From L227-5C sp038209275 (lineage in GTDB: Bacteria; Chloroflexota; Chloroflexia; Chloroheliales; Chloroheliaceae): a stretch of DNA of 7,535 bases. A program made the translations under genes and the position numbers. Below are positions 1 through 5,021 of this stretch, piece after piece; position 1 is the first letter of the stretch; the number at the start of each line of letters is the position of its first letter. The notes below the pieces were generated by a model. That model worked only from the letters and a program-made list of their open reading frames with translations. It searched no databases and had not been told where the DNA came from. Location: NCBI GenBank assembly GCA_038209275.1, contig JBBQXW010000347.1, positions 1 through 7,535 of the forward strand, written 5' to 3'.

Positions 1-201
1 TTGGCGCTGCGATTCATAGAAAAGCGCGTCTGCTCCGCCTCGTAACGCCGCGTGCGATAAAACCGAGGGTAAATTGGCAAACGGACGGTCATCTCGCGTT
101 GTTACAGGAAACCAGGTTGGATTTACCTCACTCCGTTCAATTCCTTTTTTTAGAGAAGCCAGCGAAGCAGAATTTTCTACAGCAAACCAGAGGTTATACA
201 T
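1..201 (-). CDS. Partial CDS, unrecognised protein (N-terminal 67 residues)
   Basis: The minus-strand frame opens with ATG at 201-199 and stays open to the left edge, giving 67 codons with the 3' end missing. The protein starts MYNLWFAVENSASLASL and continues through VNPTWFPVTTRDDRPFANL to ALRGGADALFYESQ. The composition is ordinary for a soluble globular protein, with no signal peptide or membrane segment. AGGAGAAAGG lies upstream (211-220, read on the minus strand), its AAGG 9 bases before the ATG. The frame closes upstream with TGA at 234-232 and has no other ATG, so the start is well fixed. The gene is divergent from the crotonase at 447 and shares a 245-base control region with it. I do not recognise the family and assign no function. 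Reality of the gene is fairly sure from the open frame, ribosome site and protein-like composition. Confidence 0.7.
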   Translation of the reverse strand, partial: MYNLWFAVENSASLASLKKGIERSEVNPTWFPVTTRDDRPFANLPSVLSHAALRGGADALFYESQRQ

Positions 202-338
202 ACCAGAACGCCTTTCTCCTGTGTTGTCTCTTCAAAATGGAAATCTCTAACACTAAACTCCATTGCGTTAGTTTTTATAGGACTAATATTCTATTAAAAA
301 CTGTTAACCTAATTGTAAATACAAGCTACTCTTTTGAG

Positions 339-354
339 AGTGATGTAGGTCACT
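339..354. promoter_or_regulatory. CRP/FNR-like palindromic operator
   Basis: AGTGATGTAGGTCACT has perfect 5-bp arms (AGTGA and TCACT) around a 6-base spacer. This is the geometry of CRP/FNR-family sites, whose E. coli CRP consensus is TGTGA-N6-TCACA. It sits in the divergent gap, just upstream of the -35 candidate of the crotonase at 447, where an activator would bind. It could also serve the divergent gene ending at 201. The factor is unknown and the match may be chance in an AT-rich region. Confidence 0.4.
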
Positions 355-366
355 ATTTTAACAAAT

Positions 367-395
367 TTTAACCAAAGTTAAATTTATGCTAAAAT
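367..395 (+). promoter_or_regulatory. Candidate promoter for the crotonase at 447
   Basis: TTAACC (368-373) and TAAAAT (390-395) are spaced by 16 bases, giving a plausible -35/-10 pair with a start of transcription near 402. The -35 lies inside an inverted repeat, TTTAAC-CAAA-GTTAAA (367-382), that could be an operator. The ribosome site GGGAGGAG follows at 431-438, 8 bases before the ATG. The rest of the 202-446 gap is AT-rich, and I see no gene in it. Confidence 0.4.
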
Positions 396-446
396 GCTTA
401 ATGCAAAATATTGCTTTAATTTTTTATTACGGGAGGAGCATCCAAA

Positions 447-1241
447 ATGAGCGATGACCATGTACTTTATAGTGTAGAAAGCCACGTTGCCACGATTACT
501 TTGAACCGACCTGACCGCCTTAACGCCCTGAGCAGCCTGATGCTTTCGCAACTGAGCCACTACTTAATCGAGGCTAACGAAGACCGCGATGTGCGGGTAG
601 TAGTTTTGACCGGGGCGGGTCGGGGCTTTTGTGCGGGCTACGACCTGAAGGACGAAGCTGATGGGAAGGGACTACGCAGCCAGGGCCAGGGTCGGCTTGC
701 GCTTACCCTGCCCAATTCCGCGCCGCCACTGGTACTGCACAATCTGGATAAGCCCACTATTTGCGCCGTCAACGGCCCGGCTGCTGGCTATGGTATGGAT
801 TTGGCGTTGGGCTGCGATATGCGCTTGATGGCGCGCCAGGCTAAACTCGCTCCGGCTTTCACCAAAATTGGCGTGCTACCCGAAAGCGGCGGCACCTGGA
901 TGCTCCCGCGTATGATTGGCTGGGCCAAAGCCTGCGAAGTATTTTTGCGCGGCGTACCGCTTTCTGCCGAAGAAGCGCTGGCCTTTGGCCTGGTCAACCG
1001 GGTGGTCGAGTCCGATAATTTGATGAACGAAACTAATGCGCTGGCCCAGGAAATTGCCGCCAACGCTCCGCTCTCGATTCAGGCCACCAAAAAGGCCATG
1101 CGGATGGGCCTCGAACAAACCTTCGAGACCAACGTGCAGTATGTCTACGGTTTGCTGCTGCAACTCTTCCAGAGTGAGGATTTTGCCGAAGGTGCGCGGG
1201 CCTTCATGGAGCGCCGCCCCGCCGAATTTGAAGGGAAGTAA
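447..1241 (+). CDS. Enoyl-CoA hydratase/isomerase family protein (crotonase fold, PaaG-like active site)
   Basis: This 264-residue protein has the normal crotonase length and spans the whole fold. Visible signatures are TLNRPDRLNALS (18-29), the first oxyanion-hole segment GRGFCAGYDL (58-67), the second oxyanion segment VNGPAAGYGMDLALGCD (108-124), and FTKIGVLPESGGTWMLPR (138-155). The C-terminal helices end in AFMERRPAEFEGK, as usual. Members act on acyl-CoA thioesters in the cytoplasm as hydratases, isomerases or related enzymes. The two catalytic glutamates of classical hydratase (rat Glu144 and Glu164) are replaced: Asp118 stands at the first position and Phe138 at the second. Glu146 in LPESGG sits where PaaG-type isomerases carry Asp. 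This suggests isomerase or ring-modifying chemistry rather than plain hydration; the substrate cannot be read from sequence. GGGAGGAG precedes the ATG. The gene is transcribed alone and ends at a strong terminator. Confidence 0.92.
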   Translation: MSDDHVLYSVESHVATITLNRPDRLNALSSLMLSQLSHYLIEANEDRDVRVVVLTGAGRGFCAGYDLKDEADGKGLRSQGQGRLALTLPNSAPPLVLHNLDKPTICAVNGPAAGYGMDLALGCDMRLMARQAKLAPAFTKIGVLPESGGTWMLPRMIGWAKACEVFLRGVPLSAEEALAFGLVNRVVESDNLMNETNALAQEIAANAPLSIQATKKAMRMGLEQTFETNVQYVYGLLLQLFQSEDFAEGARAFMERRPAEFEGK

Positions 1242-1247
1242 TAAAGC

Positions 1248-1285
1248 ATAATAAAAGGGCGACCAACTGGTCGCCCTTTTATTAT
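1248..1285. terminator. Bidirectional rho-independent terminator
   Basis: A 17-bp perfect stem (1248-1264 with 1269-1285) closes on the 4-base loop AACT. The core is GGGCGACC/GGTCGCCC, flanked by A4 on the left and T4 on the right, so it has a U-tract on either strand. It lies 6 bases after the stop of the crotonase (plus) and 17 bases from the stop of the DUF151 gene (minus), exactly between two convergent genes. Confidence 0.92.
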
Positions 1286-1302
1286 ACTTTATTACTACAA
1301 AA

Positions 1303-1845
1303 CTAATCCTCTTTGGGCTTGCCCAAATCATCCAGGTCGAGGCTATTGATAAAATCGCGGAAGACCGATAGTTTTTCATCATCCACTTTAGTCCGTTCGC
1401 TATTAGCGCTGGTGGTAGTGGTAGTTGGTTTGCTATTGCCGTCCGCATCGAGCAATACGCCCGCCTTATCCATTACCGCATCATCTACGAAAATCGAAGA
1501 TTTTACTCGCACCGCCAGCGCAATCGCATCGCTGGGCCGACTATCTACTTCCACGTGCCTACCATTTACGTCCATCACAATCCGGGCGTAGAAAGTATCG
1601 TCGTGCAAATCGTTAACCAGAATACGAGTGACAGTTGCCCCCAGTTCGCCAATGATTGAACGCAATAAATCGTGAGTTAGTGGGCGCGAAACTGAAACGT
1701 CCTGTAATTCTACCGCAATTGCATCAGCTTCGTAAGCTCCAATCCAGATGGGCAAATAACGTTCGGCATTTACTTCTTTTAAGATAACTACTCTATGTTG
1801 AGTCACAAGACTCATTCGTATGCTATGAATTTTCGCTTCAATCAT
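1303..1845 (-). CDS. Bifunctional nuclease family protein (DUF151/BFN domain)
   Basis: The 180-residue protein matches the DUF151 (BFN) family, members of which have been reported to act on DNA and RNA. The N-terminal 135 residues form the domain, with LPIWIGAYEADAIA (31-44), the conserved RPLTHDLL (54-61), FYARIVMDVNG (85-95) and the hallmark VDSRPSDAIALAVR (100-113). A short Thr-rich linker (TTTTT, 141-145) leads to a C-terminal helix, LSVFRDFINSLDLDDLG, resembling the UVR-like tail seen in many members. The start is ATG at 1845-1843: AGGAG (1853-1857) lies 7 bases upstream, and the protein then begins MIEAKIHSIRMS as in the family. An in-frame start at 1935 would add 30 unrelated residues and overlap the promoter. 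It lies 163 bases downstream of lepB on the same strand, but with its own promoter candidate. The in vivo role is unknown. Confidence 0.9.
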   Translation of the reverse strand: MIEAKIHSIRMSLVTQHRVVILKEVNAERYLPIWIGAYEADAIAVELQDVSVSRPLTHDLLRSIIGELGATVTRILVNDLHDDTFYARIVMDVNGRHVEVDSRPSDAIALAVRVKSSIFVDDAVMDKAGVLLDADGNSKPTTTTTSANSERTKVDDEKLSVFRDFINSLDLDDLGKPKED

Positions 1846-1913
1846 TTTGGTTCTCCTGAACAAATTCGAACCGAGGAATCCATTGGTATAATCCCGGCCT
1901 CCCGATGTTAGTA

Positions 1914-1922
1914 AGTATACCA
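1914..1922 (-). promoter_or_regulatory. Extended -10 promoter candidate for the DUF151 nuclease gene
   Basis: Read on the minus strand, TGGTATACT is an extended -10 (TGn plus TATACT). The -35 position with 17-base spacing is TTTTGC (1937-1942), a poor match, which extended -10 promoters tolerate. Transcription would start near 1907 and give a leader of about 60 bases. I see no clear terminator after lepB, so read-through from lepB is also possible. Confidence 0.5.
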
Positions 1923-2008
1923 CGTTTAAGGCCACCGCAAAAGTTTGAACGATTACTGCTTTGTTCAGATTCGGGGTGATTTAAACATAATTATGCTGGC
2001 TTGAATCG

Positions 2009-2947
2009 CTAGGGTTCGTAGCTGGTATCTGGCACTGCCCCCCATTGTGCGCCAAACGGCCAGTAGACAAACATTGCTTTCCCCACTATTTTGTCGAAGG
2101 GCAAGAAGCCAAACACCCGCGAATCGCGGCTGGCATTGCGGTTATCGCCCATCACAAAAACATTGCCGGATGGAACTGTTACCGGCCCATAAGTATTATA
2201 CGGTTTCTCTTTGATATACGGTTCTTTGAGCGGTTTATCATTGATGTAGACCGTGCCGTCGCGTACTTCCAGCCTATCTCCCGGCAAACCGATTACTCGC
2301 TTGATGTAATCCTCGGTTGGTACATCCGGCGGTTCCAGCACCAGCACATCGCCCCGGTGCGGCCCACCAAAAATCCAGACGACGTTAGTGCCGTCCGCCT
2401 TTACCCAGGGAATAATCCGCAGCCATGCGTTAGCATCAAAATGGAAGTAGGATGCTTTATTGACCAGCAGCAACTGGTTGGTATGAAAATTCGGCTCCAT
2501 GCTGCTGCCCTGAATCCGAAAATTTTGGATTAGCGACTTGACCATAAAGAAAATCAAAATGGTCAAAATGACCGTTTCCAGCACCTCGCGCCAGAACGAT
2601 TTGCGCCGTTTACCCGTAATAACCGGGGCTTCGGTTACGCCGTCGGTTTCGTTTTGGGCCAACGGCACGGTTTCATCTATCACCTGGCTATCCTCGGCAG
2701 CATCGGCAGCCGCCGTGACAAGACCTGGTTGCAATTCTTCAGTAGATGAGTCTAATAATGGGTTATTATTAATATTTAATGAACGGTTATCGGGTGCGAT
2801 AGACGCAGGCAGGATAACCCCTTCGGGCGAGGTTGCCGAGGTAGGGGGGCGGTAGCCTGATGGAATCGACCCGCCCTCACCTTCGGTTGCGAAATTCTGG
2901 CGTTTAGCCTCATTCTCGGCGCGGGCCCTATCCAGGTTATCAGACAC
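2009..2947 (-). CDS. lepB: Signal peptidase I
   Basis: This 312-residue S26 family serine protease removes signal peptides from exported proteins at the outer face of the cytoplasmic membrane. After a polar N-terminal region come the basic KRRK (113-116) and one membrane anchor (about 120-141). The catalytic serine is Ser149 in IQGSSMEP, and the general-base lysine is Lys216 in DYIKRVIGLPGDRLEV. The family box GDNRNASRDSR spans 267-277 and VGKAMFVYWPFG 288-299. All catalytic boxes are present. The start is GTG at 2947-2945, with AAAGGAGC 9 bases upstream (GGAG at 2957-2960). The odd part is the roughly 112-residue N-terminal extension, rich in Asn, Ser, Pro and acidic residues; classical enzymes have little before the anchor. 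The tail should lie in the cytoplasm and looks disordered. The gene has its own near-consensus promoter. Confidence 0.96.
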   Translation of the reverse strand: MSDNLDRARAENEAKRQNFATEGEGGSIPSGYRPPTSATSPEGVILPASIAPDNRSLNINNNPLLDSSTEELQPGLVTAAADAAEDSQVIDETVPLAQNETDGVTEAPVITGKRRKSFWREVLETVILTILIFFMVKSLIQNFRIQGSSMEPNFHTNQLLLVNKASYFHFDANAWLRIIPWVKADGTNVVWIFGGPHRGDVLVLEPPDVPTEDYIKRVIGLPGDRLEVRDGTVYINDKPLKEPYIKEKPYNTYGPVTVPSGNVFVMGDNRNASRDSRVFGFLPFDKIVGKAMFVYWPFGAQWGAVPDTSYEP

Positions 2948-3025
2948 GAAAAATAGCTCCTTTATGGCCCGCTAATTTAGCAAGCCTACAATATGATGCT
3001 TTGTCCAAAATATTCCAGCCCCCTA

Positions 3026-3054
3026 ATTATAATACATCCATGCAAGAAAACCAA
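3026..3054 (-). promoter_or_regulatory. Promoter for lepB
   Basis: On the minus strand, TTGGTT (3054-3049) and a perfect TATAAT (3031-3026) are separated by 17 bases. Transcription would start near 3019, leaving a leader of about 70 bases before the GTG start. Confidence 0.6.
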
Positions 3055-3102
3055 ACGATTTGGCTATGCAGTCATACCGAGTTCAAATATTACTAATCAT
3101 CT

Positions 3103-3183
3103 CGGTCATGCTGAGGTACGAAGCATCTTTTGGTTGAGCGTCTGGTAGGACAACTAGAGATGCTTCGTACCTCAGTATGACCG
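3103..3183. repeat. Intergenic inverted repeat with 26-bp arms
   Basis: The arms 3103-3128 and 3158-3183 are complementary over 26 bp with a single G/T exception (3110/3176), around a 29-base loop. The core GAGGTACGAAGCATCT recurs inverted as AGATGCTTCGTACCTC. In RNA of the plus strand, wobble pairs would extend the stem outward by several more pairs. A partial, decayed look-alike of the arm end (GTCATACCGAG) lies at 3071-3081. It resembles the TCATGCTGAG...GAAGCATCT repeats I recall from many bacterial genomes. There is no coding capacity and no U-tract, so a terminator role is unlikely. The rest of the 2948-3346 gap holds only the two promoters. Confidence 0.8.
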
Positions 3184-3240
3184 GGGTGGGCTGCCTGTTT
3201 GGTTTGAACATTGGTAAGGTTGGTAAACGAAACGGTTAAG

Positions 3241-3269
3241 TTGACTTTTGAAATCACTTCGTGTTTAAT
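3241..3269 (+). promoter_or_regulatory. Promoter for the crotonase at 3347
   Basis: TTGACT (3241-3246) and TTTAAT (3264-3269) each match the vegetative consensus at 5 of 6 positions, with the ideal 17-base spacer. Transcription would start near 3276. The strong ribosome site AAGGAGG follows at 3331-3337, 9 bases before the ATG. Confidence 0.65.
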
Positions 3270-3346
3270 ACGAGCGCGTTAAGCCTCAATTTACCTTTTT
3301 CAAAAAACTGGCAATCCAACTTCTGCGAACAAGGAGGTTCTTTTAA

Positions 3347-4123
3347 ATGCCTTACGAAACTATCCTGACCGAGCGTGAAGCAAGCACTTTTATTATTACT
3401 TTGAACCGTCCCGATAAGCTAAATGCGCTCAGTCCCAAATTGCGTGAAGAAGTAGTGGACGCTTTGATGGGAGTACAATCCGACGAAAGTGTGCGGGCGA
3501 TTATTGTGACGGGCGGGCCAAAAGTTTTTGCGGCAGGGGCGGATTTAGCGGCGATGGCTAGTGGCACCAGCATTGGAATGTTTAGCCGCGACCCGCGTAT
3601 TAACATGTTTGAAGTTTTAGCCAATATGCCGCAGCCCACCATTGCCGCCGTCGCTGGTTACGCTCTGGGTGGCGGTTGCGAACTTTCGATGTGCTGCGAC
3701 TTTCGGCTGGCTGCCGAAACTGCCAAATTTGGGCAACCCGAAATCAATGTTGGCCTTATTCCCGGCGCGGGCGGCACGCAGCGTCTGACCCGCTTGATTG
3801 GTGCGACCAAAGCCAAAGAACTGGTCTTTTTGGGCGAACAGATTGATGCCGCCGAAGCTTACCGGCTGGGTCTAGTTAACAAAATTGTACCAGTGGACGA
3901 TTTGATGACTGAAGCACGCAAGCTTGCCTCCAAACTTGCTTCCAAGCCTCCGTTCAATTTGCGCGTTGCCAAAATGGTGATGGACAAAGGCGCTGATGTC
4001 AGCCTTGAAGCCGCCCTTGAACTGGAGCATCTGGCCTTCGCTGCTCTCTTCGGCACGGAAGACCAGAAAGAAGGGGTCAACGCTTTTATCCAGAAGCGCA
4101 AGCCTGATTTCAAAGGGCGCTAA
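3347..4123 (+). CDS. Enoyl-CoA hydratase (crotonase family, complete active site)
   Basis: This 258-residue protein should hydrate trans-2-enoyl-CoA to 3-hydroxyacyl-CoA in the cytoplasm, as in beta-oxidation or related acyl-CoA pathways. It carries TLNRPDKLNALS (18-29) and the oxyanion-hole segments KVFAAGADL (59-67) and VAGYALGGGCELSMCCD (102-118). The catalytic pair is Glu112 in GGGCEL and Glu132 in FGQPEINVGLIPGAGG, corresponding to rat Glu144 and Glu164. TQRLTRLIG and the C-terminal AFIQKRKPDFKGR complete the fold. Compared with the crotonase at 447, it shares the TLNRPD.LNALS start and overall length but keeps both glutamates, so the two probably do different chemistry. A crotonyl-CoA (short-chain) preference is common for this type but cannot be shown here. 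It has a near-consensus promoter and AAGGAGG ribosome site and stands alone. Confidence 0.95.
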   Translation: MPYETILTEREASTFIITLNRPDKLNALSPKLREEVVDALMGVQSDESVRAIIVTGGPKVFAAGADLAAMASGTSIGMFSRDPRINMFEVLANMPQPTIAAVAGYALGGGCELSMCCDFRLAAETAKFGQPEINVGLIPGAGGTQRLTRLIGATKAKELVFLGEQIDAAEAYRLGLVNKIVPVDDLMTEARKLASKLASKPPFNLRVAKMVMDKGADVSLEAALELEHLAFAALFGTEDQKEGVNAFIQKRKPDFKGR

Positions 4124-4138
4124 ATAATCTTCTTTTTG

Positions 4139-4210
4139 TGTAGGAGGGGGTTGCGCCCTCGATTTTACCCTTACCACCGCTCAAAAAATCGAGGGCGCAG
4201 CCCCCCTACA
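4139..4210. repeat. Inverted repeat between convergent genes
   Basis: The arms 4139-4166 and 4185-4210 pair through TAGGAGGGGGTTGCGCCCTC and its complement, with one mismatch and a two-base length difference in the G/C run, around an 18-base loop. It fills most of the 103-base gap between the stops of the crotonase and the response regulator. Neither side has a T-run on the proper strand, so it is not a classic rho-independent terminator. It may still fold in both transcripts. Its GTAGG-type ends resemble those of the palindrome at 4919-4989. Confidence 0.75.
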
Positions 4211-4226
4211 AATATTTGGGGAAACG

Positions 4227-4808
4227 TTATACTTCGCCCCGGCGCTGCGCCTCAAGGGTTTCGGTGAGTTGTTGTGGGGTTATGTATTTTAGCTCCATGA
4301 GAATCTGGCCGAGCAATTTAGAGGGAGTACGGGTCTGGACAACCAGAGCTTGCTGAAGCTGTTCAAGTTTAATACAGTTTCGGGCAATCAGCGCTTCGCC
4401 CAGGCGGGGCAATTGCCGCAACTTACGGCGTAGCAAGGTTGAGGCTACCAGCTTTAAGGTGGTGTCGCCTGTGCCACCCTTGCTGATATAGTGGTCGGCT
4501 CCAGCGGCGTAGGCTTCTTGTCGCAGCTTTGAGAGCGCTTCGACACTAAATACTACTACTGGAATATTATGGGTGCGGGAACTGCTTTTCAATAAGTGGC
4601 AGACTTCTAGCCCAGTACCATCGGGCAAAGTCATATCCAGAATAACCAGGTCGAGCGCGGGCGAAAGAGTATTTTGAATCCGGCTTATGGCTTTTGCCGC
4701 CGTCATCGCTACTTCGACGCTAACATCCGGCGCAACCGACTCTAAATCGCGTTTGCTTATGGCGGCTTGAGTAGGACTATCTTCCACCAGCAGTATTGTA
4801 ATTGACAT
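4227..4808 (-). CDS. Response regulator: receiver domain plus MshEN-like tandem motif
   Basis: The 193-residue protein begins with a CheY-like receiver (1-125). It shows the acidic pair Glu9-Asp10, the phosphoacceptor Asp58 in VILDMTLPDG, Ser88 at the Thr/Ser position of VVVFS, and Lys110 in YISKGG. All phosphorylation residues are therefore present. There is no DNA-binding domain. Residues 135-188 instead hold two 24-residue repeats, RLGEALI... ending LQQALVVQ (135-158) and LLGQILMELKYI... ending LTETLEAQ (165-188). This is the pattern of the N-terminal domain of GspE/PilB/MshE ATPases, whose MshEN form binds c-di-GMP. Inferred role: a phosphorylation-controlled adaptor, perhaps for a pilus, secretion or c-di-GMP process. 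No partner kinase is in the window. The start is ATG at 4808-4806 with a G-rich AAGGGG ribosome site only 4 bases upstream. The promoter is near consensus. Confidence 0.92.
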   Translation of the reverse strand: MSITILLVEDSPTQAAISKRDLESVAPDVSVEVAMTAAKAISRIQNTLSPALDLVILDMTLPDGTGLEVCHLLKSSSRTHNIPVVVFSVEALSKLRQEAYAAGADHYISKGGTGDTTLKLVASTLLRRKLRQLPRLGEALIARNCIKLEQLQQALVVQTRTPSKLLGQILMELKYITPQQLTETLEAQRRGEV

Positions 4809-4830
4809 TACTACCCCTTCCCCTTTACTG

Positions 4831-4851
4831 CAACGATAAATTTATCTGTTG
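4831..4851. promoter_or_regulatory. Palindrome at the transcription start of the response regulator gene
   Basis: GATAAATTTATC (4835-4846) is a perfect 12-bp palindrome. It is flanked by CAAC on the left and, after one extra base, GTTG on the right, which lengthens the symmetry. It begins right where the promoter at 4855-4883 should start transcription (near 4848). This is a natural place for a repressor operator, or a short leader hairpin. AT-rich palindromes of this size can arise by chance. Confidence 0.4.
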
Positions 4852-4854
4852 CCG

Positions 4855-4883
4855 ATTATACGCTCCAGCTAGTTGAATTACAA
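4855..4883 (-). promoter_or_regulatory. Promoter for the response regulator gene
   Basis: On the minus strand, TTGTAA (4883-4878) and a perfect TATAAT (4860-4855) are separated by 17 bases, close to the vegetative consensus. Transcription would start near 4848, giving a leader of about 40 bases. Confidence 0.65.
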
Positions 4884-4896
4884 TAGTGGATTACTG

Positions 4897-5021
4897 CGGG
4901 AGTGCCGAAATTGGAGGAGGTAGGGGCGAATCGCATACGCCCTTGAACACTATACCGGGTCAAAAGGACGTATGCGATTCGCCCCTACCAAAATTCACCT
5001 ATGCAAAAGTAGGCACTCCCG
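4897..5021. mobile_element. MITE-like element, 125 bp, with 10-bp terminal repeats
   Basis: Terminal inverted repeats CGGGAGTGCC (4897-4906) and GGCACTCCCG (5012-5021) are perfect. They are flanked directly on both sides by TTACTG (4891-4896 and 5022-5027), a 6-bp candidate target duplication. Inside lies a second palindrome with 26-bp arms (4919-4944 and 4964-4989), mismatched only at 4940/4968. It has no coding capacity, so it would need a transposase supplied in trans. The right-hand TTACTG contains the stop codon of the membrane protein gene (TAA read on the minus strand). Insertion would thus have occurred right at that stop without altering the protein. Confidence 0.6.
4919..4989. repeat. 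Inner palindrome with 26-bp arms
   Basis: GGTAGGGGCGAATCGCATAC and its complement form the arms 4919-4944 and 4964-4989 around a 19-base loop. The internal position is asymmetric within the larger element (12 and 22 bases to the outer repeats), so it may be a separate palindrome nested in it. No U-tract follows on either strand, so it is not an evident terminator. Confidence 0.85.

Noticed and set aside
3..92. Alternative minus-strand frame starting with ATG at 92
   Set aside because: It lacks a ribosome site and gives an Arg/Tyr-rich peptide. The frame starting at 201 has a ribosome site and protein-like composition over the same bases.
99..371. Plus-strand ORF of 90 codons
   Set aside because: It has no ribosome site, its composition looks like translated AT-rich non-coding DNA, and it overlaps the better-supported minus-strand gene 1-201 and the control region.
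876..1448. 190-codon minus-strand ORF through the first crotonase and the terminator
   Set aside because: It is antisense to a clear crotonase and runs through a strong bidirectional terminator and into the end of the DUF151 gene; no family resemblance.
1846..1935. 30-residue N-terminal extension of the DUF151 protein (in-frame ATG at 1935)
   Set aside because: The extra residues are not family-like and cover the extended -10 promoter. The ATG at 1845 has a well-spaced AGGAG and gives the normal family N-terminus.
1986..1995. Small palindrome CATAATTATG downstream of lepB
   Set aside because: At 10 bp, AT-only in its core and with no U-tract, it is too weak to call a terminator or operator.
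2045..2533. 162-codon plus-strand ORF opposite lepB
   Set aside because: It is a shadow frame of lepB with no ribosome site or recognisable domain.
4139..4210. Rho-independent terminator for the crotonase and response regulator
   Set aside because: The stem is long, but neither side has a T-run on the correct strand, so it was kept as a repeat only.
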